Below are positions 28,773 through 36,007 of a stretch of DNA of 64,000 nucleotides, in pieces. The notes beneath the pieces were generated by a model that saw only the letters and a program-made list of their open reading frames with translations, was not told the origin of the DNA and made no database searches. A program made the position numbers and the translations under genes. Each line of letters begins with the position of its first letter. Position 1 is the first letter of the stretch. The stretch comes from Candidatus Nanopelagicus limnes (GTDB lineage: Bacteria > Actinomycetota > Actinomycetes > Nanopelagicales > Nanopelagicaceae): assembly GCF_002287885.2 (NCBI RefSeq), contig NZ_CP016768.2, forward strand, positions 930,001 to 994,000, written 5' to 3'.

Positions 28773-28798
28773 AACAGGGGCCATATTTGGCCCCTGTT
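28773..28798 (-). terminator. hairpin terminator downstream of the tRNA-like locus
   Basis: AACAGGGGCC and GGCCCCTGTT form a 10-bp stem with a six-base loop; on the minus strand it is followed by TTATTTATT. It lies 58 bases downstream of the tRNA-like sequence and upstream of the CDF gene. Confidence 0.75.
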
Positions 28799-28855
28799 GC
28801 TCAATTGTTTAATCTTAAGACCGCTGCCAGTTGATCAATTAAATAATCGAGACTG

Positions 28856-28932
28856 TGGTGTAGATGACGAGATTTGAACTCGCACCTTCAATTTGGCAAA
28901 AATAGATATGCTGCCAATTACAACACATCCAC
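28856..28932 (-). tRNA. tRNA-like sequence with encoded CCA, possibly tRNA-Gln or its pseudogene
   Basis: The minus strand gives a 7-bp acceptor stem (GTGGATG / CATCTAC with one G-U pair), a T-arm GCGAG-TTCAAAT-CTCGT, the D-arm TTGTAATTGGCAGCAT that matches actinobacterial tRNA-Gln, and an encoded ACCA end. The anticodon arm is poor. Aligned to tRNA-Gln the loop TTTTGCC reads UUG (Gln), but the stem has mismatches and the base after the anticodon is C. The alternative with one mismatch reads UGC. It could be the single tRNA-Gln(UUG) with an odd stem or a decayed copy. The 28738-29106 gap otherwise holds only the terminator and a 29001-29023 hairpin. Confidence 0.5.
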
Positions 28933-29106
28933 ATCACCAACGTAGAATCTCCAATATAAGCTTGTAGTGGGCATTTTTTGAAAATCTGTGGAAAAGTAAA
29001 ATGACCCGGAGTTATCCGAGTCATTTACCTGCCAAACTGAAGTACTTAATTATTGCACATTACTTGATCACTCGCAGTAACTTCAAAACTCTTATATGAT
29101 TGCGAT

Positions 29107-29550
29107 ATGAGCATAAAAATTCGCCCAATCACAGTCAGTGATAAAGATAGATGGCTTGAGTTGTTTAAAGAGTACATAGTTTTTTATAAATCAAAGTTAA
29201 GTGATGAACAGTTTGAATTAACCTGGCAGCGCTTAAACTCTGGCTTTAATATCAATGGCTTACTTGCTGAATTAGATGGTGAGATTGTTGGCTTCACCCA
29301 TTACATCTTTAGGCCATCAACTTGGGCAGTTGAGGATTTTTGTTACTTAGAAGATCTTTATACCGATCCAAAGGTTAGAGGTAAGGGTGTTGGTAGAGCG
29401 CTAATAAAAGCTGTTGAAGATATTGCAATTGCTAAAGGATCAAAGCGGCTTTATTGGACAACTGCCCCGGACAATGAAACTGCTCGAAAACTCTATGACA
29501 AGGTTGCCATTACAGATCGTGTGCAATACAAGATCTTCTTAAATCAGTAA
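29107..29550 (+). CDS. GNAT family N-acetyltransferase
   Basis: A 147-residue GNAT. The acetyl-CoA loop is DPKVRGKGVGRALIKA and the C-terminal motif is APDNETARKLYDKV. The order of motifs and size fit the general amine acetyltransferase group; the substrate is unknown. It ends directly against the end of the EamA transporter gene. Confidence 0.9.
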   Translation: MSIKIRPITVSDKDRWLELFKEYIVFYKSKLSDEQFELTWQRLNSGFNINGLLAELDGEIVGFTHYIFRPSTWAVEDFCYLEDLYTDPKVRGKGVGRALIKAVEDIAIAKGSKRLYWTTAPDNETARKLYDKVAITDRVQYKIFLNQ

Positions 29551-30441
29551 TTAATGTCCGGCTGTTTTTGAATTCTTAGTAACAATTAAAGTACCCAATG
29601 CAGCCAGTGCCATACCAATTAAACCAATGCCCTTAATTCGTTCATCAAAAAAGTAGTAGGCCTGCACAGCAGCAAGGGGTGGCACAAGGTAGTAAAGACT
29701 TGATACAGATGAAGCACTGTCATTTCTTAGTAAGTAAAAGAGTAAGAATATGGAGCCAATTGAAAGAGCTAAAACAATCCAACTTAAGGCTAAGACAAAC
29801 TCTAAGGTGATATTTACATTAAGTGGCTCAAAGATTACAGATGCAATTGCAAATATAACTGTTGAGGTAGCAAATTGAACTGCCGTTCCAGCTAGGAATG
29901 GAATATCTGCTCCCCCTTTTTTCTGCAGTAAATAACCAGCAGTTGTTCCAAGGAGTGCTAGAACGCAGCAGATAATTCCAAAGGTTGAAAAGCCGGTGGA
30001 GAGATCTCCTTCAAATAACTTTGGTGAGAGCAAAAAGAGAACGCCAATAAAACCAAGTGCTAACCCAAATACCTGGCGGTATGAAAGCTTCTCCCTCAGT
30101 AATGGAATGGCGAGTGCTGAAACTAAAATAGGTTGCAAGCTAACAATTACCGCAGTAATACCTGCTGGGATATCAATAAATATCGCATAGAAAACTCCGC
30201 CGATGTAAATAACATGCAAGAAAAGCGCCACAATCATTGATTGTTTTATTGCCGCCCTACTAATTCGAAGCGGCTCCTTTAATGCCCTTGCGATTAAAAC
30301 CAAAACAAGAGTGGCGAAGAAGTATCTAATTGTTAAGAAAACAAAAGGCTCAGCATAAGGAAGTATGTACTTAGCGCCGATAAAGCCTGTGCTCCAGAGT
30401 AAAACAAATATGACTGGTGCAAATGTTTTTACTCTAACCAT
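29551..30441 (-). CDS. EamA/DMT family permease
   Basis: A 296-residue drug/metabolite transporter with ten predicted membrane segments in two repeats. The first half starts VLLWSTGFIGAKYILPYAEP, typical of EamA proteins, and the second half ends with LIGMALAALGTLIV. The substrate is unknown; amino-acid or metabolite export is typical. Confidence 0.88.
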   Translation of the reverse strand: MVRVKTFAPVIFVLLWSTGFIGAKYILPYAEPFVFLTIRYFFATLVLVLIARALKEPLRISRAAIKQSMIVALFLHVIYIGGVFYAIFIDIPAGITAVIVSLQPILVSALAIPLLREKLSYRQVFGLALGFIGVLFLLSPKLFEGDLSTGFSTFGIICCVLALLGTTAGYLLQKKGGADIPFLAGTAVQFATSTVIFAIASVIFEPLNVNITLEFVLALSWIVLALSIGSIFLLFYLLRNDSASSVSSLYYLVPPLAAVQAYYFFDERIKGIGLIGMALAALGTLIVTKNSKTAGH

Positions 30442-30468
30442 TACAAGATAGTAAGGGCTTTGTCTACA

Positions 30469-30795
30469 TTAACCAAGAAGCGGCCTAAGCTCAACCTTAC
30501 GATTACAAGCCTTAGATCCAGCAAATGCTAACTTTCTTGCTACATCAATACTTTCTGCCTGGATCAACCAAAAACCAGAGAAGTTCTCTTTGTTAGCAAA
30601 TAGTGGTTTTCCAGTGGACAAATTCGCATCATTTCGATTATCAATTACATCTGCACTCTCTGGAGAAGCGAGGCCGCCTGCAAAGATAAATTGCCCATTG
30701 ACCCGCAGTTGATCATTAAACTTATTTATCTCAGCCATTTCAGCTGGTCTGCCAGAGTTTGATTGATCATCTATTACGTTGATAATGAATTTCAT
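30469..30795 (-). CDS. YCII-related domain protein
   Basis: A 108-residue protein with the YciI-like ferredoxin fold: MKFIINVIDD at the start, NGQFIFAGGLASPESADV, and NFSGFWLIQAESIDVARKLA. The usual DGPFAE stretch is replaced by GKPLFANKE. Function unknown. Its start is only 15 bases from the distal copy of the rnpB end, so it marks the chromosome side of the island. Confidence 0.8.
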   Translation of the reverse strand: MKFIINVIDDQSNSGRPAEMAEINKFNDQLRVNGQFIFAGGLASPESADVIDNRNDANLSTGKPLFANKENFSGFWLIQAESIDVARKLAFAGSKACNRKVELRPLLG

Positions 30796-30810
30796 TGATT
30801 AATTGTAGTA

Positions 30811-30832
30811 AAGAGTCGCCCTATAAGCCGGA
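30811..30832 (-). repeat. distal copy of the rnpB 3' end (att-like core)
   Basis: These 22 bases (AAGAGTCGCCCTATAA plus GCCGGA) are identical to the 3' end of rnpB at 35617-35638 and to 31513-31534. The identity stops abruptly on both sides here, which is what a site-specific recombination core at the far end of an insertion would look like. Confidence 0.8.
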
Positions 30833-30841
30833 AAGTTTGAA

Positions 30842-31303
30842 TTAGCTCACAATTTGGGGAGCACTAGCGTCTGCAATTCCCGACTTTGCTTGTTTCTCTA
30901 GCCCTGCTGTAACCGCAAAAGTATCTTCATAAACATCGAAGTCATATGCCTTGCCCCAGCGCAGTTTGATTACATGGATTCCAGGATTTACGTAAGGTTC
31001 TCCATTTTCAAGATTGCAGGTTGCTACCCATCGGGCAACAACTGTTGTGTTCCATGGCCCTCCTTGAACTAAAACACTTGTAACCTCAAACTTAAGATTT
31101 GGCAGCACAGTCCCTACTCGTTTGAACCATCGACTCATAGCTTCTTTGTCATGTCGGATGCCACCCAGTGAGTTAGGACCTGCAAAACGATGGGTGAGGT
31201 TGGTAGAGGACACACCCTTTAACACTTCTTCATAATTGTGATTTTGGACGGCAAGAAAAGTTTTACGTACCAATTTCTCAACGATTGAACTGTAAATAAG
31301 CAT
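30842..31303 (-). CDS. SnoaL-like (NTF2 fold) protein
   Basis: A 153-residue protein with the alpha+beta cone of the SnoaL/ketosteroid-isomerase-like group: an N-terminal helix pair, AMSRWFKRVGTVLPNLKFEV, VARWVATC and the ending LRWGKAYDFDVYED. A catalytic role on a small hydrophobic molecule or simple ligand binding is possible. The ATG at 31303 has a good AAGGGGA ribosome site. It is the only gene of the small inserted unit; its promoter should lie in the adjoining conserved segment. Confidence 0.75.
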   Translation of the reverse strand: MLIYSSIVEKLVRKTFLAVQNHNYEEVLKGVSSTNLTHRFAGPNSLGGIRHDKEAMSRWFKRVGTVLPNLKFEVTSVLVQGGPWNTTVVARWVATCNLENGEPYVNPGIHVIKLRWGKAYDFDVYEDTFAVTAGLEKQAKSGIADASAPQIVS

Positions 31304-31352
31304 GTGCTTTTGTCCCCTTCAAGGAGTTATCATTGACAATACTAAACACCAA

Positions 31353-31534
31353 GAAGTTGTTTGAAGTCAAAAATCTGCCCATAGAACTGCCCATATTTGC
31401 CCATGGTTTCCCCATAAAAACATTCAAATCTGCGACAGGTTTTGTCATAACTTGTACAACAAATATGCAGAAAGGTGAGCGCAGTTTTAACCTGCACCCA
31501 CCTAATTGGAAGAAGAGTCGCCCTATAAGCCGGA
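31353..31534. repeat. 182-bp direct repeat, copy 1 (rnpB end, terminator, TGCCCAT motifs)
   Basis: This segment matches 35457-35638 with no net gap and 16 differences by my count (about 91% identity). It contains the 22-bp rnpB end, a copy of the rnpB terminator hairpin (31473-31503, still able to pair through G-U), the palindrome TTGTACAA (31452-31459) and three TGCCCAT motifs (31376, 31388, 31398). Frames crossing it are not genes. Confidence 0.92.
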
Positions 31535-31701
31535 GACGACATTGTTATGCGTGAAGCTACGCTCAAACAGTTCAATTGCCCTCAATATTGCCCCCAAAGA
31601 TTGAGCAAGTTCTGCAATCAATAAAGAAGACTCATAACACTAGGACTGCGATCTACGAACTTTCTAACTAACTCTCGGCCACCCAGCGCCAGGAGTCTTT
31701 T

Positions 31702-32256
31702 CTATGGTAATCCTTGCTGGTCCTTAACGGAATTGTATTTGTACTTCCAAACACTTTCTGCACCTGAATGGCCAACTACATAGGTCATTCCAATCGCACA
31801 AACCGCCAGAAAAGCCATTAGAACTCCTAGGCTTGATGACGCTATCTTGCTTTTCTTATAGAAAGAAAAATATGAAAAAAGTACAAATGAGGATACGAGT
31901 GCAATGGCAAGTAAGACTAGGTAATTGCCCCACTGTGCATGAGACTTTGGAAGACCTACTACGGCCGATAGCGAGTATCCAGACGACTTGGCAGCAAGAA
32001 CGCCTACTACAGAAAGTGCAAGTGCTCCTATAAGGGGAAGATGTAACTTCTTAAGTAGATTTTTCCAAAAAAGTCCTGCAAGCAGAAGAATTGCAAGCAA
32101 TGGCAAAAGAACTACTACGCCATGAATTATCAGCGGGTGCGCTGGCAATTCTCCAAATTCGGCCCAAACTCCACTTGGCAGGAAGTAAGTAACAATAATA
32201 ATTAGCGTTGAAACAATTGTGACTATCAAAAACTTTCGCATTGATGACAATCCCAT
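31702..32256 (-). CDS. DUF2231-type membrane protein
   Basis: A 184-residue protein with about five membrane segments, the first probably a signal anchor. It shares the pattern LPAHPLIIHG, VGLPKSHAQWG and VGHSGAESVWK with the DUF2231-cytochrome b5 protein at 39543-40376. The four histidines (40, 45, 106, 163) are conserved between the two and sit near membrane helix ends, as haem ligands might. I infer a haem-containing membrane electron carrier. The neighbouring Rieske gene, 18 bases upstream, would be a natural partner. Confidence 0.75.
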   Translation of the reverse strand: MGLSSMRKFLIVTIVSTLIIIVTYFLPSGVWAEFGELPAHPLIIHGVVVLLPLLAILLLAGLFWKNLLKKLHLPLIGALALSVVGVLAAKSSGYSLSAVVGLPKSHAQWGNYLVLLAIALVSSFVLFSYFSFYKKSKIASSSLGVLMAFLAVCAIGMTYVVGHSGAESVWKYKYNSVKDQQGLP

Positions 32257-32274
32257 CTATATGCTCAGGCTTAA

Positions 32275-32688
32275 TTACCCGATGGTGGCTAGACCTTTTG
32301 AGATCTTCATTGGTACCCGAGCCAGCCCTGTCGTGGCTGGACCTAACGCCAAATCGCCGTCAGATTCGAATTCAGAGCCATGGGCATTGCAAACCCACCC
32401 TTTCTCATTTTGCGTGACAGTTACCTTTTGATGCGGGCATAAAAGATTAAAGGCAATGTATTTAGAGGTGCCAGTGCGAGCGATCGCAACTGGCACCCCC
32501 TTTACAGAACCAATCCTTGTTGCTCCACCAACTTTTGCCAATGCAGGCACCGCCTTTAGATCAACCGATAGACGGCCACCAGGAAGTTTCTTCACCGCTG
32601 TATTCGCTGCAGCGGGGACCTCACTTCCACCTAATGCGACAACTGCACAAACACCAGCAAGGAAAGAACGACGTGAGATTGGTTCCAT
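32275..32688 (-). CDS. Tat-exported Rieske [2Fe-2S] protein
   Basis: A 137-residue protein with a twin-arginine signal (SRRSFLAGVCAVVALGG) and a Rieske cluster site with CPH and CNAH (LLCPHQKVTV, WVCNAHGSEF), the CxH...CxxH pattern. It should be folded with its cluster and then exported. It is close to the DUF2231 gene and nine bases from a secreted-protein gene, suggesting a small extracytoplasmic redox unit. It is much smaller than the Rieske subunit of actinobacterial bcc complexes and has no membrane helices beyond the signal. Confidence 0.92.
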   Translation of the reverse strand: MEPISRRSFLAGVCAVVALGGSEVPAAANTAVKKLPGGRLSVDLKAVPALAKVGGATRIGSVKGVPVAIARTGTSKYIAFNLLCPHQKVTVTQNEKGWVCNAHGSEFESDGDLALGPATTGLARVPMKISKGLATIG

Positions 32689-32697
32689 TTTGATCCC

Positions 32698-33309
32698 TTA
32701 CTTCAGCTTGCTATAAAGAGTTACATCAGCTGTTCCAAAAGCCAAGCCATCTGGCAATGAACCTGCTGGTAAACCCAGCACCGATGCGATCGTTGCAGCT
32801 ACTCCTGGAGCAAGTACCAATGTGGTGCCTGCGTAAGCAGTTGTGCGCTGCTTTGCCTTCTTATCATTTGTGATCTTTGGCTTTGCAGTTGATGCATTGG
32901 TGATTGTCAAAATATCTACTTTTGCATCTCCTGCCTGAGGAACAGTTGCTGAAACAACACCCTTTGCTAGATCGATAACTGGATTTTTAAGTGTGAGGTA
33001 TTGGTTGTTTGCTGTATTGAAGAAAATAATATTGCTTCCAACATGTTGAACACCAGCCTTATTTGCAGTTACTGGGATGTGAAAAACAACCTGGCTGGTT
33101 GCCGCACTCAGATTGTCACCAATAACAGCAGAAGTTGCTCCACCTTGAACATAAAGAATTACTCCTGCTGCTTCAAGAGTTGATGCAACTCCTGCAGCGG
33201 TCTTCATGTGGGTCATGCTTTGACCAGGCTTTGCAGAATCTGCAAAGGCCACATTTGAGCTTAGAACTAAACCAATTACAGTCGCAATACTTACAATTAC
33301 TTTACGCAT
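32698..33309 (-). CDS. secreted protein of unknown function
   Basis: A 203-residue protein with a Sec signal peptide (MRKVIVSIATVIGLVLSSNVAFA). The mature part is rich in beta-strand-like stretches (VVFHIPVTANKAG, YLTLKNPVIDLAKGVV), somewhat reminiscent of HtaA-type or other actinobacterial surface proteins with a conserved IDL-x-KG turn; I do not recognise the family with certainty. It sits between the Rieske and DUF305 genes in a tight operon. Confidence 0.65.
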   Translation of the reverse strand: MRKVIVSIATVIGLVLSSNVAFADSAKPGQSMTHMKTAAGVASTLEAAGVILYVQGGATSAVIGDNLSAATSQVVFHIPVTANKAGVQHVGSNIIFFNTANNQYLTLKNPVIDLAKGVVSATVPQAGDAKVDILTITNASTAKPKITNDKKAKQRTTAYAGTTLVLAPGVAATIASVLGLPAGSLPDGLAFGTADVTLYSKLK

Positions 33310-33320
33310 TCAATTTCTCC

Positions 33321-33863
33321 TTATTTTAATTTATTAAGTAGTAGTTTCATGGAAGTTATTTCTTTACTTTGTGCGGATTTGATTGCTTTGGCAAGTGCCT
33401 TAGCTTCCGCATTTCTGGAGTCAGAAATTAGATCAAGCATTTCAATTGCCCCCTGATGATGCTTGATCATCAGTTGCAGGAATGTCCGATCGAACTGGGT
33501 TCCAGTCAGACGTTTCAGTGAAGCAAGTTCCTTCGTAGTTAACATGCCAGACATCTGCATATCGTGGTCCATGGTCATTGAAGAATCTGTCGCTTTCAGC
33601 CAATAAGCCAACTGTGACTTTTCGGTGCCTTGAAGGCTCTTTATCTGGTTAGAGAGTTTCAAAATTGCCTGGTTGCGACTCTTCTTGAGAGCGGTTTCCG
33701 ACATAGAAATCGCTTGTTCATGATGCGGAATCATCATCTGTGCAAACATGATTTCATTCATGCCTAGATTTTGTAATGACTTTGCATGCGTCGAAGCATT
33801 AGCGCCACTTGGAATCAGAATGACTCCAACAGCCAACAATAAAACACTGATTTTTTTCAGCAT
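33321..33863 (-). CDS. secreted DUF305 protein
   Basis: A 180-residue protein with a Sec signal peptide ending GANA and one DUF305 domain, seen in MIPHHEQAISMSETAL and LMIKHHQGAIEMLDLI. The two HH pairs and several Met residues (MTMDHDMQMSGM) suit copper binding. DUF305 proteins often sit in copper-resistance loci. It is the upstream gene of a four-gene block ending with DUF2231. Confidence 0.9.
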   Translation of the reverse strand: MLKKISVLLLAVGVILIPSGANASTHAKSLQNLGMNEIMFAQMMIPHHEQAISMSETALKKSRNQAILKLSNQIKSLQGTEKSQLAYWLKATDSSMTMDHDMQMSGMLTTKELASLKRLTGTQFDRTFLQLMIKHHQGAIEMLDLISDSRNAEAKALAKAIKSAQSKEITSMKLLLNKLK

Positions 33864-33904
33864 AAAATTCCTTTCTCGTAGTTAATTTCTGGACGAGAGA
33901 AGAA

Positions 33905-34330
33905 TTAGATGCGAATTATCCCCAACTGAAGATGATTTAAATTGAGATAACCCAGATTTTTAGACAGAAATAGGGGTACGTGATATCTCGGTAGAGAAAA
34001 TCGCTTCGCCGTGAGGGTTGATCTAATCGCACGTGAGAAGCGAAGCAATAGCAAAACGATGAACCCGACCACAACACATATTTCACTGCTGAGCGTGCTT
34101 CCCACAGAGAACAGAGTTTCTTGAGAATTTGAAGCAGCGCTGGTGGTTATTTGAGGTGAATGGCTATGTGTGTGCCCTGCGTGGCTACTAACTGCCTCAG
34201 ATTGGCTAGTCGGTTGCACCGCCGATGCAACATGGCAGTCAGGTGCTGCTGCAGCTCCTGTGCTAAAAAGAAGAAAAAGGGCAGCAAGGGGCACGGCTAA
34301 CCATCTGGCTTTCATACCCCTTAGCAGCAT
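33905..34330 (-). CDS. His-rich exported membrane protein
   Basis: A 141-residue protein with a signal peptide (VPLAALFLLFSTGAAAA), a His-rich stretch SSHAGHTHSHSPQ that could bind copper, one membrane helix (ICVVVGFIVLLLLRF) and a short tail. The layout resembles small copper-inducible actinobacterial proteins (LpqS or DUF6153 type), which is a tentative match from memory. An ATG at 34315 is an alternative start. Confidence 0.6.
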   Translation of the reverse strand: MLLRGMKARWLAVPLAALFLLFSTGAAAAPDCHVASAVQPTSQSEAVSSHAGHTHSHSPQITTSAASNSQETLFSVGSTLSSEICVVVGFIVLLLLRFSRAIRSTLTAKRFSLPRYHVPLFLSKNLGYLNLNHLQLGIIRI

Positions 34331-34518
34331 TGAAGAAGGTTAAAGGATAAACGAGAGTAATTCCAAGTGAAAATTGGTGTGTCTCTACAAAAAGTGGGTT
34401 CTCTTCGCCTCGGAGTGAGAAAGGACACTCATAAATGCAGGGGTGTCCTTGTCGTGATTGAACTTTGCTTTTCGCTCTTAGAAAAACCCAAGTATCGAAA
34501 ATCTTCAGAAAGTTTTAG

Positions 34519-34722
34519 CTACTTAACGACAGAGTAACCAGCTCTTTGCACAGCAAGCTCAATAGATTCTTGTGAGATTTCAACTTCGGATTCAACTATA
34601 ACGTTCGCTTTTTCGGCACTGGCGATAACTTCTGTAACTCCAGGTATTGTCAGGATTTCACTTGTCACCCGTCCTTCACAATGCCCACATGTCATACCCT
34701 TGACTTCGAATGTCTTATTCAT
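34519..34722 (-). CDS. copper chaperone (HMA domain, CopZ-like)
   Basis: A 67-residue single HMA domain. The metal site is GMTCGHCEGRV. Such proteins carry Cu(I) in the cytoplasm, normally to a CopA ATPase; no ATPase is in this island or elsewhere in the window. The 188 bases after it (34331-34518) contain no gene but have a hairpin with stem AAGGACAC / GTGTCCTT at 34421-34450. Confidence 0.93.
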   Translation of the reverse strand: MNKTFEVKGMTCGHCEGRVTSEILTIPGVTEVIASAEKANVIVESEVEISQESIELAVQRAGYSVVK

Positions 34723-34765
34723 TAAAACTCCCCACTTCTGTTTCTAGATTTATAAAGTTTATCAA

Positions 34766-35395
34766 TTACGCACTCATCCGACTGAGTATTTTTTTCATCT
34801 GCTCTATTTCGACAGTTTGAACAGAGATGATTACTTTTCCAAAGTTTCGAAATTCTGGGCGGTTCGAGTCCCTAATCATCGTAACCATATGCAGGGCGCC
34901 TTCATGGTGGGTGATCATGCCCCTAAGCCAGTAAGCATCAAATTTTGAGCCGCTGAGAGAGTTAAGGGTACTTAATTCAGACTCAGTGAGCATTCCACCC
35001 ATTCCATCACCCATCGAGTGGTTCATTCCGTGGCCCATCATTGAACTATCGCCAGCATCTAGAAGCCAATTTTTCATTTGAATAATCTCGGCGGCTTGTC
35101 CATCTCTGATTTTCTGAGCCAATTCAACAAGTTCGGTGTCTTTGGAGCGAGCGATGGCCAGATCAGAGATATCAACGGCTTGTTGGTGATGAGGAATCAT
35201 CATTTCAAAAAACATTACATCTGAACCAAGCAAACTGGAGTTCGTTGAGTTGTTTTCTCCATCCATGGCTGAGTGGTTCATCCCAAACAAACCTGAAGAG
35301 CCATTTTGAGTACCCATTAAGAAAATAATGACGCCAATGAGTACTGCTATGACCCCTGATAAAATTCCATTTTTCTTGTCGATATTGATTTGCAT
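34766..35395 (-). CDS. DUF305 protein, membrane-anchored
   Basis: A 209-residue protein with an N-terminal membrane helix (SGVIAVLIGVIIFLMG), then a His/Met-rich linker (FGMNHSAMDG) and a DUF305 domain (MMIPHHQQAVDISDLAI, MITHHEGALHMV). The middle has GHGMNHSMGDGMGGM, a good metal-binding stretch. I chose the ATG at 35395; the open frame continues to an ATG at 35452, but those 19 residues look non-coding. It is the rnpB-proximal gene of the large unit, 61 bases from the conserved segment. Confidence 0.85.
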   Translation of the reverse strand: MQINIDKKNGILSGVIAVLIGVIIFLMGTQNGSSGLFGMNHSAMDGENNSTNSSLLGSDVMFFEMMIPHHQQAVDISDLAIARSKDTELVELAQKIRDGQAAEIIQMKNWLLDAGDSSMMGHGMNHSMGDGMGGMLTESELSTLNSLSGSKFDAYWLRGMITHHEGALHMVTMIRDSNRPEFRNFGKVIISVQTVEIEQMKKILSRMSA

Positions 35396-35456
35396 GACCC
35401 ACCACCTATCTGTACTTAAACATACTCGTAAATTCTGAAGGTTGCCTGCCACAAGC

Positions 35457-35638
35457 GAAGTTGTTTGTAGTCAGAATTCTGCCCATAGAAATGCCCATAT
35501 TTGCCCATTGATTCCCCATAAAAACATCTAAATCTGCGACAGGTTATGTAACAACTTGTACAAACAAAATGCAGAAAGGTGAGCGCAGTTTTAACCTGCG
35601 CCCACCTAATTAGAAGAAGAGTCGCCCTATAAGCCGGA
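35457..35638. repeat. 182-bp direct repeat, copy 2, at the rnpB 3' end
   Basis: This copy contains the true 3' end of rnpB and continues through its terminator into a segment with TTGTACAA (35556-35563) and TGCCCAT motifs. It matches 31353-31534 at an exact distance of 4104 bp. See the copy 1 entry for the comparison. Confidence 0.92.
35577..35607 (-). terminator. rnpB terminator
   Basis: A 12-bp stem (AGGTGGGCGCAG / CTGCGCTCACCT on the minus strand, one G-U pair) with loop GTTAAAA, followed by TTTCTGCATTTTG. It starts nine bases after the rnpB 3' end. Confidence 0.8.
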
Positions 35639-35967
35639 TCCTGTTCTCTTGCGAGAGATCATCATCCATCTAGATCTGTAATTGCTTACAGATTCAAGCA
35701 ACCTACCCGTTGACTCGAGCGAGTAGCTCTCAAATGCCAACAATCTGGTCTTGCTCCAGGTGGGGTTTACCTAGCCATATACGTTGCCGTAAATGCTGGT
35801 GGTCTCTTACACCACCGTTTCATCCTTACCATTATTGCTAATGGCGGTTTATTTTCTGTGGCACTAATCCCGCAGGTTACCCTGGATGGCCATTAGCCAT
35901 CACCTTACTCTTTGGAGTCCGGACTTTCCTCGGTATTTTCATAACGCGATGATCCAGACGACTCTTC
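35616..35967 (-). ncRNA. rnpB: RNase P RNA, bacterial type A
   Basis: The catalytic RNA that trims tRNA 5' ends, about 352 nt on the minus strand. The P1 helix pairs GAAGAGTCG at 35959-35967 with CGACTCTTC at 35616-35624. The conserved core segments GAGGAAAGTCCGGACTCC near the 5' end and GGATCCGGCTTATAGGGCG near the 3' end are present. A TATCAT box at 35975-35980 is eight bases before the 5' end, a good -10. Its 3' end is the target of the downstream insertions. Confidence 0.96.
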
Positions 35968-36007
35968 AGTGCTAATGATACCGAAGATATTTTTAAGAAG
36001 GAAATGC

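Larger units (their letters stand above)
30833..31534. mobile_element. 702-bp inserted unit with one gene, bounded by rnpB-end repeats
   Basis: The unit runs from one 22-bp rnpB-end copy to the next. It holds the SnoaL-like gene and, on its rnpB-proximal side, the ~160 bp conserved segment. The gene's stop is nine bases from the repeat, so the unit is almost fully used, like a one-gene cassette. No recombinase is inside. Confidence 0.65.
31535..35638. mobile_element. 4.1-kb inserted unit with copper/redox cargo downstream of rnpB
   Basis: The unit lies between the 22-bp core at 31513-31534 and the identical end of rnpB itself at 35617-35638. All seven genes are on the minus strand, the same as rnpB. 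Bases 31535-31701 at its distal end hold only a decayed open frame without start. No integrase, transposase or replication gene is present, so it is either mobilised in trans or a remnant. Confidence 0.7.

Noticed and set aside
31342-31575. Minus-strand frame of 77 codons and plus-strand frame of 73 codons
   Set aside because: Both run across the 182-bp repeat, which contains the rnpB end and a terminator hairpin; they are not protein-like and break in the other copy.
31535-31701. Possible protein remnant reading LIAELAQSLGAILRAIELF on the minus strand
   Set aside because: It has no start codon, follows a stop and ends inside the rnpB-end repeat; at most a decayed fragment.
31353-35638. CRISPR array or inverted-repeat transposon as explanation for the repeats
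   Set aside because: Only two long and one short copy exist, in direct orientation, with gene-length spacing and no transposase or cas genes.
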